Below are positions 37,335-50,149 of a stretch of 64,000 bases of DNA, one piece after another. The stretch is taken from positions 1-64,000 of the forward strand of contig JAIXRN010000056.1 of the NCBI GenBank assembly GCA_027485165.1, written 5' to 3'. The first letter of the stretch is position 1, and every line of letters begins with the position of its first letter. The stretch is from Rubrivivax sp. (lineage in GTDB: Bacteria; Pseudomonadota; Gammaproteobacteria; Burkholderiales; Burkholderiaceae_C). The notes beneath the pieces were generated by a model. It saw nothing but the letters and a program-made list of their open reading frames with translations. It searched no databases and was not told the DNA's origin. A program made the position numbers and the translations under genes.

Positions 37335-37748
37335 ATGAGCCCCGCCCCCTTCCAGCACCCCGTCCGCGTTTACTGGGAAGACACCGACGCCGGCGGCGTG
37401 GTCTTCTACGCCAACTACCTGAAGTTCTTCGAACGCGCGCGCACCGAATGGCTGCGCAGCCTGGGTGTACAGCAGCAGGCCTTGCGCGAAGCAACGGGCG
37501 CCATCTTCATCGTCAGCAGCACGCAGCTGCGCTACCTGGCGCCGGCGCGGCTGGACGACGAACTGCACATCACCGTGCAGCCGCTGCAACTGGGCCGCGC
37601 TTCGATGCAGCTGGCCCAGCAGGCCTGGTGCGGCCAGCAGTTGCTGGCCGAAAGCGACATCCGCATCGGCTGCGTGGACCAGCACAGCTTCAAGCCACGG
37701 CGCATCCCCGCCACGATCACTTCGACCCTGAGCCCCGCCCTGCCATGA
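37335..37748 (+). CDS. ybgC: YbgC acyl-CoA thioesterase of the Tol-Pal cluster
   Basis: Hot-dog fold thioesterase of 137 aa at the start of the tol gene set. The catalytic Asp is in VYWEDTDAGGVVFYANYLKF, followed by FERARTEWLRSLGV. The C-terminal strand includes DIRIGCVDQHSFKPRRIP. GATAAT (37320-37325), within the inverted repeat CGGGA-TAATG-TCCCG, sits 9 bases before the ATG and may be the -10 element. Its stop overlaps the tolQ ATG. YbgC is cytoplasmic; its link to envelope function is through phospholipid metabolism. Confidence 0.95.
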   Translation: MSPAPFQHPVRVYWEDTDAGGVVFYANYLKFFERARTEWLRSLGVQQQALREATGAIFIVSSTQLRYLAPARLDDELHITVQPLQLGRASMQLAQQAWCGQQLLAESDIRIGCVDQHSFKPRRIPATITSTLSPALP

Positions 37749-38457
37749 ATGCCGACATGTCCATCACTTCGCTCGTCCTGCAGGCCAGCCTGGTGGTGCA
37801 GTTGGTGATGGCCGGGCTGGCGGTGATGTCCCTGGCCAGCTGGACGGTCATCTTCGGCAAGCTCTTCGGGCTGAAGCGCGTGCGCAATGCCAACGAAGAC
37901 TTCGAGCGCGAATTCTGGTCAGGCCGCAGCCTGACGGACATGCACCAGGCCGTCAGCAACAAGGCCGACACCGCGCCGCTGGAACGCATCTTCGCCAGCG
38001 GCATGCGCGAATTCCTGAAGCTGCGCGAAAAGCGCATGGACGCGCAGGTGCAGCTCGACGGCGCGCGCCGTGCCATGCGTGCCAGCTACCAGCGCGAACT
38101 GGACGTGGTGGAAAGCCGGCTCAGCTTCCTGGCCACGGTGGGTTCAGTGTCGCCGTACATCGGCCTGTTCGGCACGGTCTGGGGGATCATGCATGCCTTC
38201 GTCGGCCTGTCGAACCTGCAGCAGGTGACGCTGGCCACGGTGGCGCCCGGCATCGCCGAAGCGCTGGTGGCCACGGCCATCGGCCTGTTTGCGGCCATCC
38301 CGGCCGTGGTGGCCTACAACCGCTTCGCGCGCGACATCGACCGCATCGCGATCCAGTTCGAAAGCTTCATCGAAGAGTTCAGCAACATCCTGCAGCGCAA
38401 TGCCGGCGCACCGCCCAATGGTGGCACGTCAGCCGGCGCGCCCTCGGGCTACCGCTG

Positions 38458-38458
<1 letters not shown>
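37745..38458 (+). CDS. tolQ: TolQ, proton-channel subunit of the Tol-Pal system
   Basis: Inner-membrane protein of 237 aa with three helices: LVVQLVMAGLAVMSLASWTV near the N-terminus, then LATVGSVSPYIGLFGTVWGI, and ALVATAIGLFAAIPAVVAYN. The second and third helices form the ExbB/MotA-like proton channel. A long cytoplasmic loop separates the first helix from the others. It works with TolR to energise TolA during outer-membrane constriction. It overlaps ybgC by 4 bases, and its stop overlaps the tolR ATG (TGATG). Confidence 0.97.
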
Positions 38459-38898
<440 letters not shown>

Positions 38899-38997
38899 GG
38901 GGCCTTCGCCCATGCCGCTGGCCAGTCCCCTGCCGATGCCCGTGCCCATGCCTGTGCCCGTGCCCTTGTTTTCGCCTTCGCGTTCTTGACTGCGCCC

Positions 38998-39981
38998 ATG
39001 GCCACCACCCTGCCCCGCGACGCCCTGCTGCCCCGCCCGCCCGGCGGCATGGCCCCGGGTGCGGCCCTGGCCGTGGCCGTGCACCTGGGCCTGCTGGCAG
39101 CGCTGACGGTTGCCGTCGACTGGCGTTCACGCCCGCCCGAAGCGGCCGCCGTGGCCGAGCTCTGGGCCGCCGTGCCACGCCAGGCAGCGCCGCTGCCGGA
39201 AGCCGCACCGCCAGCCCCGGCGCCCGTACCTGTGCCGCCGCCAGCGCCCGCACCCACGCCAGTACCCGCGCCAGCCCCTGCCCCTGCCCCTGCACCACCG
39301 CCCGCCCCAACCCCCGCGCCCACACCGCGGGCCGACATCGCACTGGAAGCCGAGAAGCGCCGCGAAGCGCTGCGCCAGGCTGAAACCGAACGCGAAGCCC
39401 AGCAGGCACGGCGCCTGGCCGAGCAGCAGGCCCAGGCTGCGGAACGCGCGCGGGAAAAAGCCGAAACTGAACGCAAGGCCGACACTGAGCGCAAGGCCGA
39501 AGCCGACCGCCGGCAGCGCGAACAGGCCCAGGCCGAAGAGCGCAAGCGCCAGGAAAACGCCAAGGCCGCCGAAGCCGCCGAAGCCGCAGAAAAGGCCCGG
39601 CTGGCGCAGCAGCGCGAAGAAAACCTGCGCCGCATGATGAGCCAGGCCGCCACGTCAGCCAACGCCGCATCCGCTGTGCCCAGCACCGGCCAGGCGGCCA
39701 CCAGCGCTGCGCCTTCGGCCAGCTACACCGCGCGGCTGGTGGCGCTGATCCGCAGCAACATCGTCTTCACGGGTGCCGTCAACGCCCAGGCCACGGCCGA
39801 AGTAGAGGTGCGCGCCGGGCCGGGCGGCAGCATCCTGTCGCGCCGGCTGGTCAAGAGCAGCGGCCAGCCCGACTGGGACGAAGCCGTGCTGCGCGCGGTA
39901 GACCGCACCGCCACGCTGCCGCGCGACACCGACGGCCGCGTGCCGCCAGTGCTGATCATCACTTTCCGGCCGCGGGAATGA
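38998..39981 (+). CDS. tolA: TolA, cell-envelope integrity protein
   Basis: Spans the periplasm from the inner membrane, 327 aa. The membrane helix (AALAVAVHLGLLAALTVAV) is followed by a Pro/Ala spacer of about 60 residues. A charged Ala/Glu/Lys helical rod follows (about 115-215). The C-terminal TonB/TolA domain has ARLVALIRSNIVFTGAVNAQ, VEVRAGPGGSILSRRLVKSS and PDWDEAVLRAVDRT. The ATG at 38998 is preferred to a TTG at 38986. The gene ends inside the convergent DUF3047 gene by 23 bases. tolB and pal, normally next, are absent here. Confidence 0.93.
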   Translation: MATTLPRDALLPRPPGGMAPGAALAVAVHLGLLAALTVAVDWRSRPPEAAAVAELWAAVPRQAAPLPEAAPPAPAPVPVPPPAPAPTPVPAPAPAPAPAPPPAPTPAPTPRADIALEAEKRREALRQAETEREAQQARRLAEQQAQAAERAREKAETERKADTERKAEADRRQREQAQAEERKRQENAKAAEAAEAAEKARLAQQREENLRRMMSQAATSANAASAVPSTGQAATSAAPSASYTARLVALIRSNIVFTGAVNAQATAEVEVRAGPGGSILSRRLVKSSGQPDWDEAVLRAVDRTATLPRDTDGRVPPVLIITFRPRE

Positions 39982-40696
39982 CGCCCAGCCCAGCCAGCCC
40001 GGCCACATAGGCCAGGCTGCTGGCGCCAGTGTTGTCGGCGTCGCCGCTGACCAGCAGGGCCGACACCGGCGGCACGGTGTCGCTCTCGTCACCAAAGGCC
40101 GCACGGAAATCAGCCGCCACGTCCCGCGTCTCTTCAAACCAGCGGCCGGCGGCGTCGGCCTGGCCGCGCAGCACGATGTAGCGCACACGCTTGCTGTAGA
40201 CGTTGGGCAGCACCGTGCCAGGCGCTTCGGCATGGCCCCAGACCCAGCACAGCGTGGCAGCAGGCAGCGGTTCCGGGCTGCGTGTGCGGGCCAGGCGCAG
40301 CAGTTCGCGTTCGAAAAAGGCCACGCGGTCCAGCGGCAGGTCGAAGCTCAGGCACACCTTCACCGCGCTGTCGTCGCCAGCCTTGCTGCGCAGGTCGGTG
40401 GCCGGGTTCGGCTGGTCCACGCGCCAGGACCAGCGCAGCTGGGCCGGCGCAGCACCCGCCAGCGCCTGCGCCAGGTTGCCGTAGGACGCCCGGGCATCGA
40501 TGCGCAACGCGGGCTGACCATCCAGGCTTTCGGCGCTGTAGCGCGTCACGGGCGGTTTCTGCTGCGGCAGCGTCAGCAAGCGCCAGCCGGGGCCGATCTG
40601 CGGCTGGCCCTGCACCCGCTGCAGCAGCGGGCCCGGCGCAGCCGCGTGCGCCGTGGCGGGCAGGGCCAGGGCCAGGGCCAGGGTCAGGACGTTCAA
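39959..40696 (-). CDS. DUF3047 family exported protein
   Basis: Protein of 245 aa of unknown function. A signal peptide (LTLALALALPATAHAA) begins directly at the start. Family motifs include QLRWSWRVDQPNPATDLRS, GDDSAVKVCLSFDLPLDRV, ATLCWVWGHAEAPGTVLPN and YIVLRGQADAAGRWFEETRD. The tail contains VSALLVSGDADNTGASSLAY. It starts at TTG overlapping the stop of the upstream gene (TTGA). Probably periplasmic. The last 23 bases are shared, in antisense, with the end of tolA. Confidence 0.82.
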   Translation of the reverse strand: MNVLTLALALALPATAHAAAPGPLLQRVQGQPQIGPGWRLLTLPQQKPPVTRYSAESLDGQPALRIDARASYGNLAQALAGAAPAQLRWSWRVDQPNPATDLRSKAGDDSAVKVCLSFDLPLDRVAFFERELLRLARTRSPEPLPAATLCWVWGHAEAPGTVLPNVYSKRVRYIVLRGQADAAGRWFEETRDVAADFRAAFGDESDTVPPVSALLVSGDADNTGASSLAYVAGLAGLGVIPAAGK

Positions 40697-41145
40697 GCGG
40701 CCGGTGCCTCGGGCTTGTCGGGCTCCGGGCCCTGTTCGGCGGCCTTGCGTGACGCGCTGGGCAGGTGCAGCAACTGCGTGTTGTGGTCCACCATCATCTG
40801 GATCTCGAGCGACGCCAGCACGATATCGACCTTGGCGATCAGCAGCACCGGGCTGGTCGAGATCGGCTTGTTGCGCAGTTCTTCGACGGCCACGGCCATC
40901 ACCTCGCGCAGCTGGGCCACCGCTTCGCGCGTGGCCATGTCGCTGACCTTGTCGTTGATCTGGCCGGCCTTCTCAGCCACCCGTTGGCCGGCTGCGCTGA
41001 CCGCGCCCGTGGCCTTGTCGGCCACCGCATGGGCGCCGTCCTTGACCGCGCTGGCGCCTTCCTTGACCGTGCTGGTGACGCCGTCGACCGCGCCACTGGC
41101 GAAGTTCGAGATCTGTTCGCCAAAGCCCTTGATCTTGTCCAGCAT
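40693..41145 (-). CDS. Repeat-rich helical protein of unknown function
   Basis: I do not recognise this 150-residue protein. The start MLDKIKGFGEQISNFASGAV leads into an amphipathic Ala/Val/Lys helix with repeats such as EGASAVKDGAHAVADKATGA, resembling apolipophorin- or phasin-like proteins. A central segment, REAVAQLREVMAVAVEELRN, is followed by SPVLLIAKVDIVLASLEIQM, a possible amphipathic or short hydrophobic helix. The end is Glu/Pro/Ala-rich. GGGAG precedes the ATG on the minus strand. It is translationally coupled to the DUF3047 gene. It could be a membrane- or granule-surface protein. Confidence 0.7.
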   Translation of the reverse strand: MLDKIKGFGEQISNFASGAVDGVTSTVKEGASAVKDGAHAVADKATGAVSAAGQRVAEKAGQINDKVSDMATREAVAQLREVMAVAVEELRNKPISTSPVLLIAKVDIVLASLEIQMMVDHNTQLLHLPSASRKAAEQGPEPDKPEAPAA

Positions 41146-41300
41146 GCCTGTGCTCCCTGTCGACGCTGCCCGCCCGCGGCGGGCAGCAGGCTTGAGTTTG
41201 GCGGCGCGCCGCACCGCTTGGCAACCGCTTGGCAAGCGTTATCCGGGGCCGACCCGCGGTCTGCCCGGGCCCGAAACCCGCGCTGCCCGCGCTGCCCGCG

Positions 41301-43451
41301 CTACCCGCGCTGCCAGGCCTGGAAGCGTTCCACCCACTTCAGCAGCGCCACCGGCGCATGCGCGCGCTTCCATTCGCCGGCGGCGTACTTGTTGGCTTCA
41401 GACATCGTCGGGTAGGTGTGGATGGTGCCCAGGATCTTGTTCAGCCCCAGGCCATGCTTCATCGCCAGCACGTATTCGGCCAGCAGGTCGCCGGCATGCG
41501 CGCCGACGATGGTCACGCCCAGGATCGTGTCCTTGCCTGGCACCGTCAGCACCTTCACCCAGCCGTGGGCGGCGCTATCGGCAATCGCGCGGTCCAGGTC
41601 GTCGATGCCGTAGCGCGTCCCCTCATACGCCTCGTTCTGGGCTTTCGCCTCGGCTTCGTTCAGGCCCACGCGCGCCACTTCGGGGTCGATGAAGGTGGCC
41701 GCGGGGATCACCCGGTAATCGGCCTTGAAGGTCTTGAAGGCGCCGAACAGGCCGTTCACCGCCGCATACCAGGCCTGGTGCGCCGCCACGTGGGTGAACT
41801 GGTAGGGCCCGGCCACGTCGCCCGCAGCCAGGATGTTGGGGAACTTGGTGCGCAGCGCCTCGTCGGTCTGCACCGTCTTGCCCACCGGGATATCCAGCTC
41901 TTCCAGGCCGAAGCCCGACAGCCGCGCCGCACGGCCCACGGCGCACAGCAGCTGGTCGAAAGCGATGCGCTGCTCGACGCCGCCGGAATCCACGACGATG
42001 AACTTCTCGTCGCCGACACGTTCGCAGCGCAGCGCCTTGTGCTGCAGCAGCACCCGCACGCCGTCGGCCTGCAAGGCCTGCAGCGCGAAAGCCGAGACAT
42101 CCTCGTCCTCGCGGCCCAGAACCCGCGGCGCCTGTTCGATCTGCGTCACCTGCGCGCCCAGGCGCGCGAAAGACTGCGACAGCTCGCAACCGATCGGCCC
42201 GCCGCCCAGTACCACCAGACGCTTGGGCAGTTCACGCAGGCCCCAGAGCGTGTCGCTCGTGAGCGGGCCGATCTCGGCCAGCCCTGGCAGCGGCGGGATG
42301 AAGGGCGCGGCCCCGGTCGCAATGACGATGCTGCGCGTGGTGAGCACCTGCACACGCCCGTCGTCATGCGTGATCTGCACGCGCCAGGGGTCGAGGATCC
42401 TGGCGCGGCCGATCTGCACGTCCACGCCCAGTCCGGTGTAGCGCTCGACCGAATCGTGCGGCTCGATGTCGCGCACCACCTGCGCGATGCGGTCCATCAC
42501 CTGCGCGAAGTCCAGGCGGTACGAGGCTTCGGCAATGCCGTAATCGGCGCTGTGGCGGATGTTGCGCGCCAGCGTGGCGGTCTTGATCAGCGCCTTGCTG
42601 GGCACGCAGCCGTAGTTCAGGCAGTCGCCGCCCATCTTGTGCGCTTCCACCAGCGTGACCTTGGCCTTCACCACTGCGGCGATGTAGCTCGTCACCAGCC
42701 CGGCCGCACCGGCGCCAATGACGACCATGTTGCGGTCGAACTGCTTGGGCTTCTGGCTGGCCCAGGGCGCATAGACCTTGCGCGCCTGGATGACATCCAC
42801 AGCCTTTTTGGCCAGCAGCGGGAAGATGCCCAGCAGCACCAGGGCCGTGGCCAACCCGGGGCTGACGATGCCGCGCAGCGAATCGATCTGCGCCAGCTGC
42901 GTGCCGGCATACACATAGACGATGGTGCCGGCCAGCATGCCCAGCTGGCTGACGCCGTAGAAGGTGGCGGCCTTCATCTTCGTCAGTCCCATCAGCAGGT
43001 TGATGACGAAGAACGGGAACACCGGTACCAGGCGCAGCGTGAACAGGTAGAAAGCGCCGTCGCGTTCGATGCCCTTGTCGATGTCGGCCAGGCGGTTGCC
43101 GAAGCGGGCCTTCACGCTATCGCGCAGCACATAGCGGGCAAACAGCATCGCCAGTGTGGCGCCAATGCTGGACGCGAAGGACACGATCACCGTGCCCCAC
43201 AACAGCCCGAAGATGGCGCCGCCCAGCAGCGTGAGGATGGCTGCACCCGGCACCGACAGCGCCGTGACGGCCACGTACACGGCGAGGAAGCTGCCCACCA
43301 CCAGCAAGGGCCTGGCCTCGTAGAGCGCAGCAAACTCGCCCTGGGCCTGCTTGATGTAGTCCAGCGTGAAGAAGCGCCCCAGGTCGAAGGCGAAGAAGGC
43401 AGCAACCGCAGCCAGCAAGGCCAGCAGCAGGATGAGTTTTTGGCGGTTCAT
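41301..43451 (-). CDS. TVP38/TMEM64-type membrane domain fused to a flavin disulfide reductase
   Basis: Fusion protein of 716 aa. Residues 1-230 are a SNARE-associated (DedA/TVP38-like) membrane domain with about six helices, including VPGAAILTLLGGAIFGLLWG and LRLVPVFPFFVINLLMGL. Residues 240-716 form a pyridine nucleotide-disulfide oxidoreductase: FAD site VVIGAGAAGLVTSYIAAVVK, redox disulfide GGDCLNYGCVPSKAL (Cx4C near residues 277-282), NAD(P) site LVVLGGGPIGCELSQSF, and the C-terminal dyad IHTYPTMSEANKYAAGEW. It resembles dihydrolipoamide dehydrogenase and mercuric reductase, but the Hg-binding Cys pair is absent. Electron acceptor unknown; it may move reducing power to a membrane-side disulfide. 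Confidence 0.9.
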   Translation of the reverse strand: MNRQKLILLLALLAAVAAFFAFDLGRFFTLDYIKQAQGEFAALYEARPLLVVGSFLAVYVAVTALSVPGAAILTLLGGAIFGLLWGTVIVSFASSIGATLAMLFARYVLRDSVKARFGNRLADIDKGIERDGAFYLFTLRLVPVFPFFVINLLMGLTKMKAATFYGVSQLGMLAGTIVYVYAGTQLAQIDSLRGIVSPGLATALVLLGIFPLLAKKAVDVIQARKVYAPWASQKPKQFDRNMVVIGAGAAGLVTSYIAAVVKAKVTLVEAHKMGGDCLNYGCVPSKALIKTATLARNIRHSADYGIAEASYRLDFAQVMDRIAQVVRDIEPHDSVERYTGLGVDVQIGRARILDPWRVQITHDDGRVQVLTTRSIVIATGAAPFIPPLPGLAEIGPLTSDTLWGLRELPKRLVVLGGGPIGCELSQSFARLGAQVTQIEQAPRVLGREDEDVSAFALQALQADGVRVLLQHKALRCERVGDEKFIVVDSGGVEQRIAFDQLLCAVGRAARLSGFGLEELDIPVGKTVQTDEALRTKFPNILAAGDVAGPYQFTHVAAHQAWYAAVNGLFGAFKTFKADYRVIPAATFIDPEVARVGLNEAEAKAQNEAYEGTRYGIDDLDRAIADSAAHGWVKVLTVPGKDTILGVTIVGAHAGDLLAEYVLAMKHGLGLNKILGTIHTYPTMSEANKYAAGEWKRAHAPVALLKWVERFQAWQRG

Positions 43452-43508
43452 GGCAACCTGTGTCGCAACCGGGCGGCTGCGCTTACAGGCATTGTGGCGG
43501 CCAGGGCT

Positions 43509-47141
<3,633 letters not shown>

Positions 47142-47195
47142 GGCGTGTGGGGCAATCGTTGCGGCGGGCCCATGGGCCCGCTGGGAACACAGGGC

Positions 47196-48506
47196 TCAGC
47201 GGCTGGCGCCCATCAAGGCGTCGGGCAGCACCGTCACGATGGCGGGAAACAGCGTGATCAGCACAATGGCCAACAGCAGGCAGACGAAGAATGGGATGGT
47301 GGCACGGGCGATGCGGTTGCTGTCGATGCCCGTCATGCTCTGCAGCACGAAGAGGTTGAAGCCCACCGGCGGTGTGATCTCGGCAATCTCGATCAGCATG
47401 ATCACGAAGATGCCGAACCACACCAGGTCGAAGCCGGCCTTCTGCACCATGGGCAGCACCACGGCGCTGGTCAGCACGATCATCGAGATGCCGTCCAGCG
47501 CCGTGCCCAGCACCAGGTACACCACCACCAGCAGCGCGATCAGCGCATAGGGCGACAGGTTGGCCGCGGCCACCGCCTCGGCCAGTTCACGCGGGATGCC
47601 GGTGAAGGCCATGGTCTTGGTGAGGAAGGCCGCGCCGGCCAGGATGAACATGATCATGCAGCTCAGCCGCGTGGCGCCGGTGAGGCTGTCGACAAAGCTG
47701 CGCCAGGTGAGGCTGCGCCCGGCCGCGGCGATGACCAGCGCGCCCAGCACGCCGAAGGCCGCGCATTCGGTGGCCGTGGCCCAGCCAGCGATCAGCACCC
47801 AGACGATGAAGACGATGAGCAGGGTGCAGGGGATCAGGCTGCCCGAGCGGCGCAGCTTTTCAATGAAGCTGCATGGCGGCTCGCCAGCCGGCACGCGGTC
47901 GGGGTGGCGCAGGCTCCACCAGGCGATGTAGCCGCTGAACAGCAGCATCAACAGCAGCCCGGGCAGGAAGCCAGCCAGGAACAGGCGGATGACGCTGGCG
48001 TCCGCCGCCACCGCATACACCACCATCGTGATCGACGGCGGGATCAGGATGCCCAGCCCCCCGGCCGCTGCCAGCGAACCCAGCGCCAGGTTGCGGTCGT
48101 AGCCGCGCTTGTGCAGCTGCGGTAGCGCGACCTTGGCGATCGTCGCGCAGGTCGCGGCTGATGAACCCGACACCGAACCGAAGATGCCGCAGCCCAGCAC
48201 GGTGGTGTGCATCAGCCGTCCCGGAACGCGGCTGAGCCAGGGCGCCAGGCCGTCGAACATCTGTTCCGACAGCCGCGTGCGGAACAGGATCTCGCCCATC
48301 CACAGGAACAGCGGCAGCGCCGCCAGTTCCCAGCTGGCCGTGGTTTCCCAAAAGGCCGAGAACAGGTTGCGCCCGGGCTGGGTGGCCACGAAAAAAGCCT
48401 GGCCGACCCAGCCGACGATGGCCAGCGACATCGCGATCCATACCCCGCCGGCCAGCAGCACGAGCAGCAGCAACAACAGCAGGGCGCCGGTTTCGAGCAG
48501 GCCCAT
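47196..48506 (-). CDS. dctM: TRAP transporter large permease (DctM)
   Basis: Major membrane subunit of a TRAP transporter, 436 aa with about twelve helices. It has family motifs such as GSVSGSSAATCATIAKVALP (Na+/substrate region), LGILIPPSITMVVYAVAAD and EITPPVGFNLFVLQSMTGID. The ATG at 48506 starts MGLLETGALLLLLLLVLL, the expected first helix. It is 3 bases from the small permease stop, so the two are co-translated. It imports an organic anion driven by the sodium gradient; the operon suggests 5-oxoproline or D-glutamate. Confidence 0.95.
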   Translation of the reverse strand: MGLLETGALLLLLLLVLLAGGVWIAMSLAIVGWVGQAFFVATQPGRNLFSAFWETTASWELAALPLFLWMGEILFRTRLSEQMFDGLAPWLSRVPGRLMHTTVLGCGIFGSVSGSSAATCATIAKVALPQLHKRGYDRNLALGSLAAAGGLGILIPPSITMVVYAVAADASVIRLFLAGFLPGLLLMLLFSGYIAWWSLRHPDRVPAGEPPCSFIEKLRRSGSLIPCTLLIVFIVWVLIAGWATATECAAFGVLGALVIAAAGRSLTWRSFVDSLTGATRLSCMIMFILAGAAFLTKTMAFTGIPRELAEAVAAANLSPYALIALLVVVYLVLGTALDGISMIVLTSAVVLPMVQKAGFDLVWFGIFVIMLIEIAEITPPVGFNLFVLQSMTGIDSNRIARATIPFFVCLLLAIVLITLFPAIVTVLPDALMGASR

Positions 48507-48508
48507 GG

Positions 48509-49084
48509 CTAGAGCTCTTCGGAGAAGTCGCCACGGGCGTGGCGCTCCTCGACCCGCAGCACATAGCTGGGCTTGCCGCCGCGCAGCACCGCCACGCATT
48601 CGTCGATCACGGCCACCAGGAAGATGACAGCGCCGATGACGAAGCTGAGCTGCGGAATCCAGATCGGGATCACGACCAGGTTGCCGGCCATGTCACCGAT
48701 CTGCCAGCTCTCGAAGGTGAAGCGCGCCGCCCAGAAGCCCAGGTAGGCCACCGCCGCTGCCGCCACGGCCAGCGCCACGGCTTCAAGCCGGCGGCGCGCC
48801 GCGGGCCCCAGGTGTTCCAGCAGCAGGGTCACGCGCACGAAGTCGCCGTTGCGGAAGCTGTGCGCCATGCCCAGGAAGGCGGCCGCGGCACAGAGCCAGG
48901 CCACGATGTCGTTGATCCAGCCCACGCGCCAGGCCAGCGCCCGGCCCAACGGGGCGGCGATCATCAGCACGAAGATCAGCAGCACGCACACCGCGGCCAG
49001 GGCGCCAGCCGCCGTGTACAGGCCGTCGAGCGTGCGCCGCAGCGGGCCGGGTGAAGGGGGCGATGACATCGCAGTGTGCGCCAT
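48509..49084 (-). CDS. dctQ: TRAP transporter small permease (DctQ)
   Basis: Four-helix membrane subunit of 191 aa. Helices include TAAGALAAVCVLLIFVLMIA, INDIVAWLCAAAAFLGMAHS, LEAVALAVAAAAVAYLGFWA and WIPQLSFVIGAVIFLVAVID. FRNGDFVRVTLLLEHL between helices two and three is typical of DctQ. It sits 3 bases before dctM and 28 bases after the binding protein gene. An in-frame ATG at 49069 (MSSPP) is an alternative start. Confidence 0.9.
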   Translation of the reverse strand: MAHTAMSSPPSPGPLRRTLDGLYTAAGALAAVCVLLIFVLMIAAPLGRALAWRVGWINDIVAWLCAAAAFLGMAHSFRNGDFVRVTLLLEHLGPAARRRLEAVALAVAAAAVAYLGFWAARFTFESWQIGDMAGNLVVIPIWIPQLSFVIGAVIFLVAVIDECVAVLRGGKPSYVLRVEERHARGDFSEEL

Positions 49085-49111
49085 GGCGGTGGGGTGGCGG
49101 GCTGGCGGTTT

Positions 49112-50116
49112 TCAGCGCCGATAGGCGTCGACGATCGCCCGGCCCTCGTCACCGGCGGTGGCCAGCCACTCGGCCGTCATGCGGTCGCCGATGGCCTTCA
49201 GCTCGCGCTTCAGGCCGTCGCTGCTCAGGTCCACCGCCATGCCGCGCGCCGAAAGCTCCTTGATGTATTCGCCGTCCTTCTGTTCGCTGGTGGCCCAGCC
49301 CTGGCGCTCGGCCGCCGCGGCGGCCTTCAACACGGCGTCCTGCGTGGCCTTGTCCAGCGCGTCGAAGGCTTTCTGGTTGACCACCAGGGCGTTGCGCGGC
49401 AGCCAAGCGTTGACGTCGTAGAAATGCTTGACGTGTTCGTACAGCTTGCTGTCCACGCCCGAAGCGCTGGACGTCAGGAAGTTGTTGACCGCCCCCGTGG
49501 CCAGCGCCGCCGGCAGCTCGGCCAGCTGGATCGTCACCGGCGCAGCACCCACCAGTTCGGCGATGCGCGCGGTGGCCGGGTTGTAGGCACGCATCTTGGT
49601 GCCCTTCAGGTCGGCCAGCGTCTTGATCGGCTTGGCCGTGTACAGCCCCTGCGGCGGCCAGGGCACGGTGTACAGCAGCTTCAGGCCCTGGCTGGCCAGC
49701 AGCTTTTCCAGCGCCGGGCGCGACACTTCGCTGAGCTTGCGCGCTTCGGTGTAGCTGGTGGCCAGGAAGGGCACGGCGTCCAGCCCGAACAGCGGGTTCT
49801 CGTTGCCGGCGCTGGACAGGATGAACTCGCCGATCGGCGTCTGCGCCGTCTGCACCGCACGCTTGATCTCGTTGGCCTTGAACAGCGACGCGTTCGGGTG
49901 CAGCGTGATCTTCAGCTTGCCGGCGGTGGCCTTGTCAACATCGTCGGCAAAGCTCTTCAGCGTCTGCACCTGGAAGGTGTTGGCGCCGTAGGCGGAAGGC
50001 AGGTCCCAGCGCGTCTGGGCGCTGGCGCTGGCGGCGAACCCGGCGAGCGCGCTGATGGCGGCAGCGGCCAGCAGGCGGGCCAGGGAAGGGGGCAAGGAAC
50101 GGGGCAGGTGCTTCAT
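49112..50116 (-). CDS. dctP: TRAP transporter substrate-binding protein (DctP)
   Basis: Periplasmic receptor of 334 aa that delivers substrate to DctQM. A signal peptide (AAAAISALAGFAASASAQ) is followed by TRWDLPSAYGANTFQVQTLK and KSFADDVDKATAGKLKITLH. The carboxylate-binding Arg is expected in the segment ADLKGTKMRAYNPATARIAE. The helix NQKAFDALDKATQDAVLKAA is typical of the fold. It follows the DUF1445 gene by 33 bases. Ligand not known from sequence; an acidic amide or lactam fits the neighbours. Confidence 0.94.
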   Translation of the reverse strand: MKHLPRSLPPSLARLLAAAAISALAGFAASASAQTRWDLPSAYGANTFQVQTLKSFADDVDKATAGKLKITLHPNASLFKANEIKRAVQTAQTPIGEFILSSAGNENPLFGLDAVPFLATSYTEARKLSEVSRPALEKLLASQGLKLLYTVPWPPQGLYTAKPIKTLADLKGTKMRAYNPATARIAELVGAAPVTIQLAELPAALATGAVNNFLTSSASGVDSKLYEHVKHFYDVNAWLPRNALVVNQKAFDALDKATQDAVLKAAAAAERQGWATSEQKDGEYIKELSARGMAVDLSSDGLKRELKAIGDRMTAEWLATAGDEGRAIVDAYRR

Positions 50117-50149
50117 CAGGGGCTCCTCGGTGGTCAGGGTGGGGACGGG

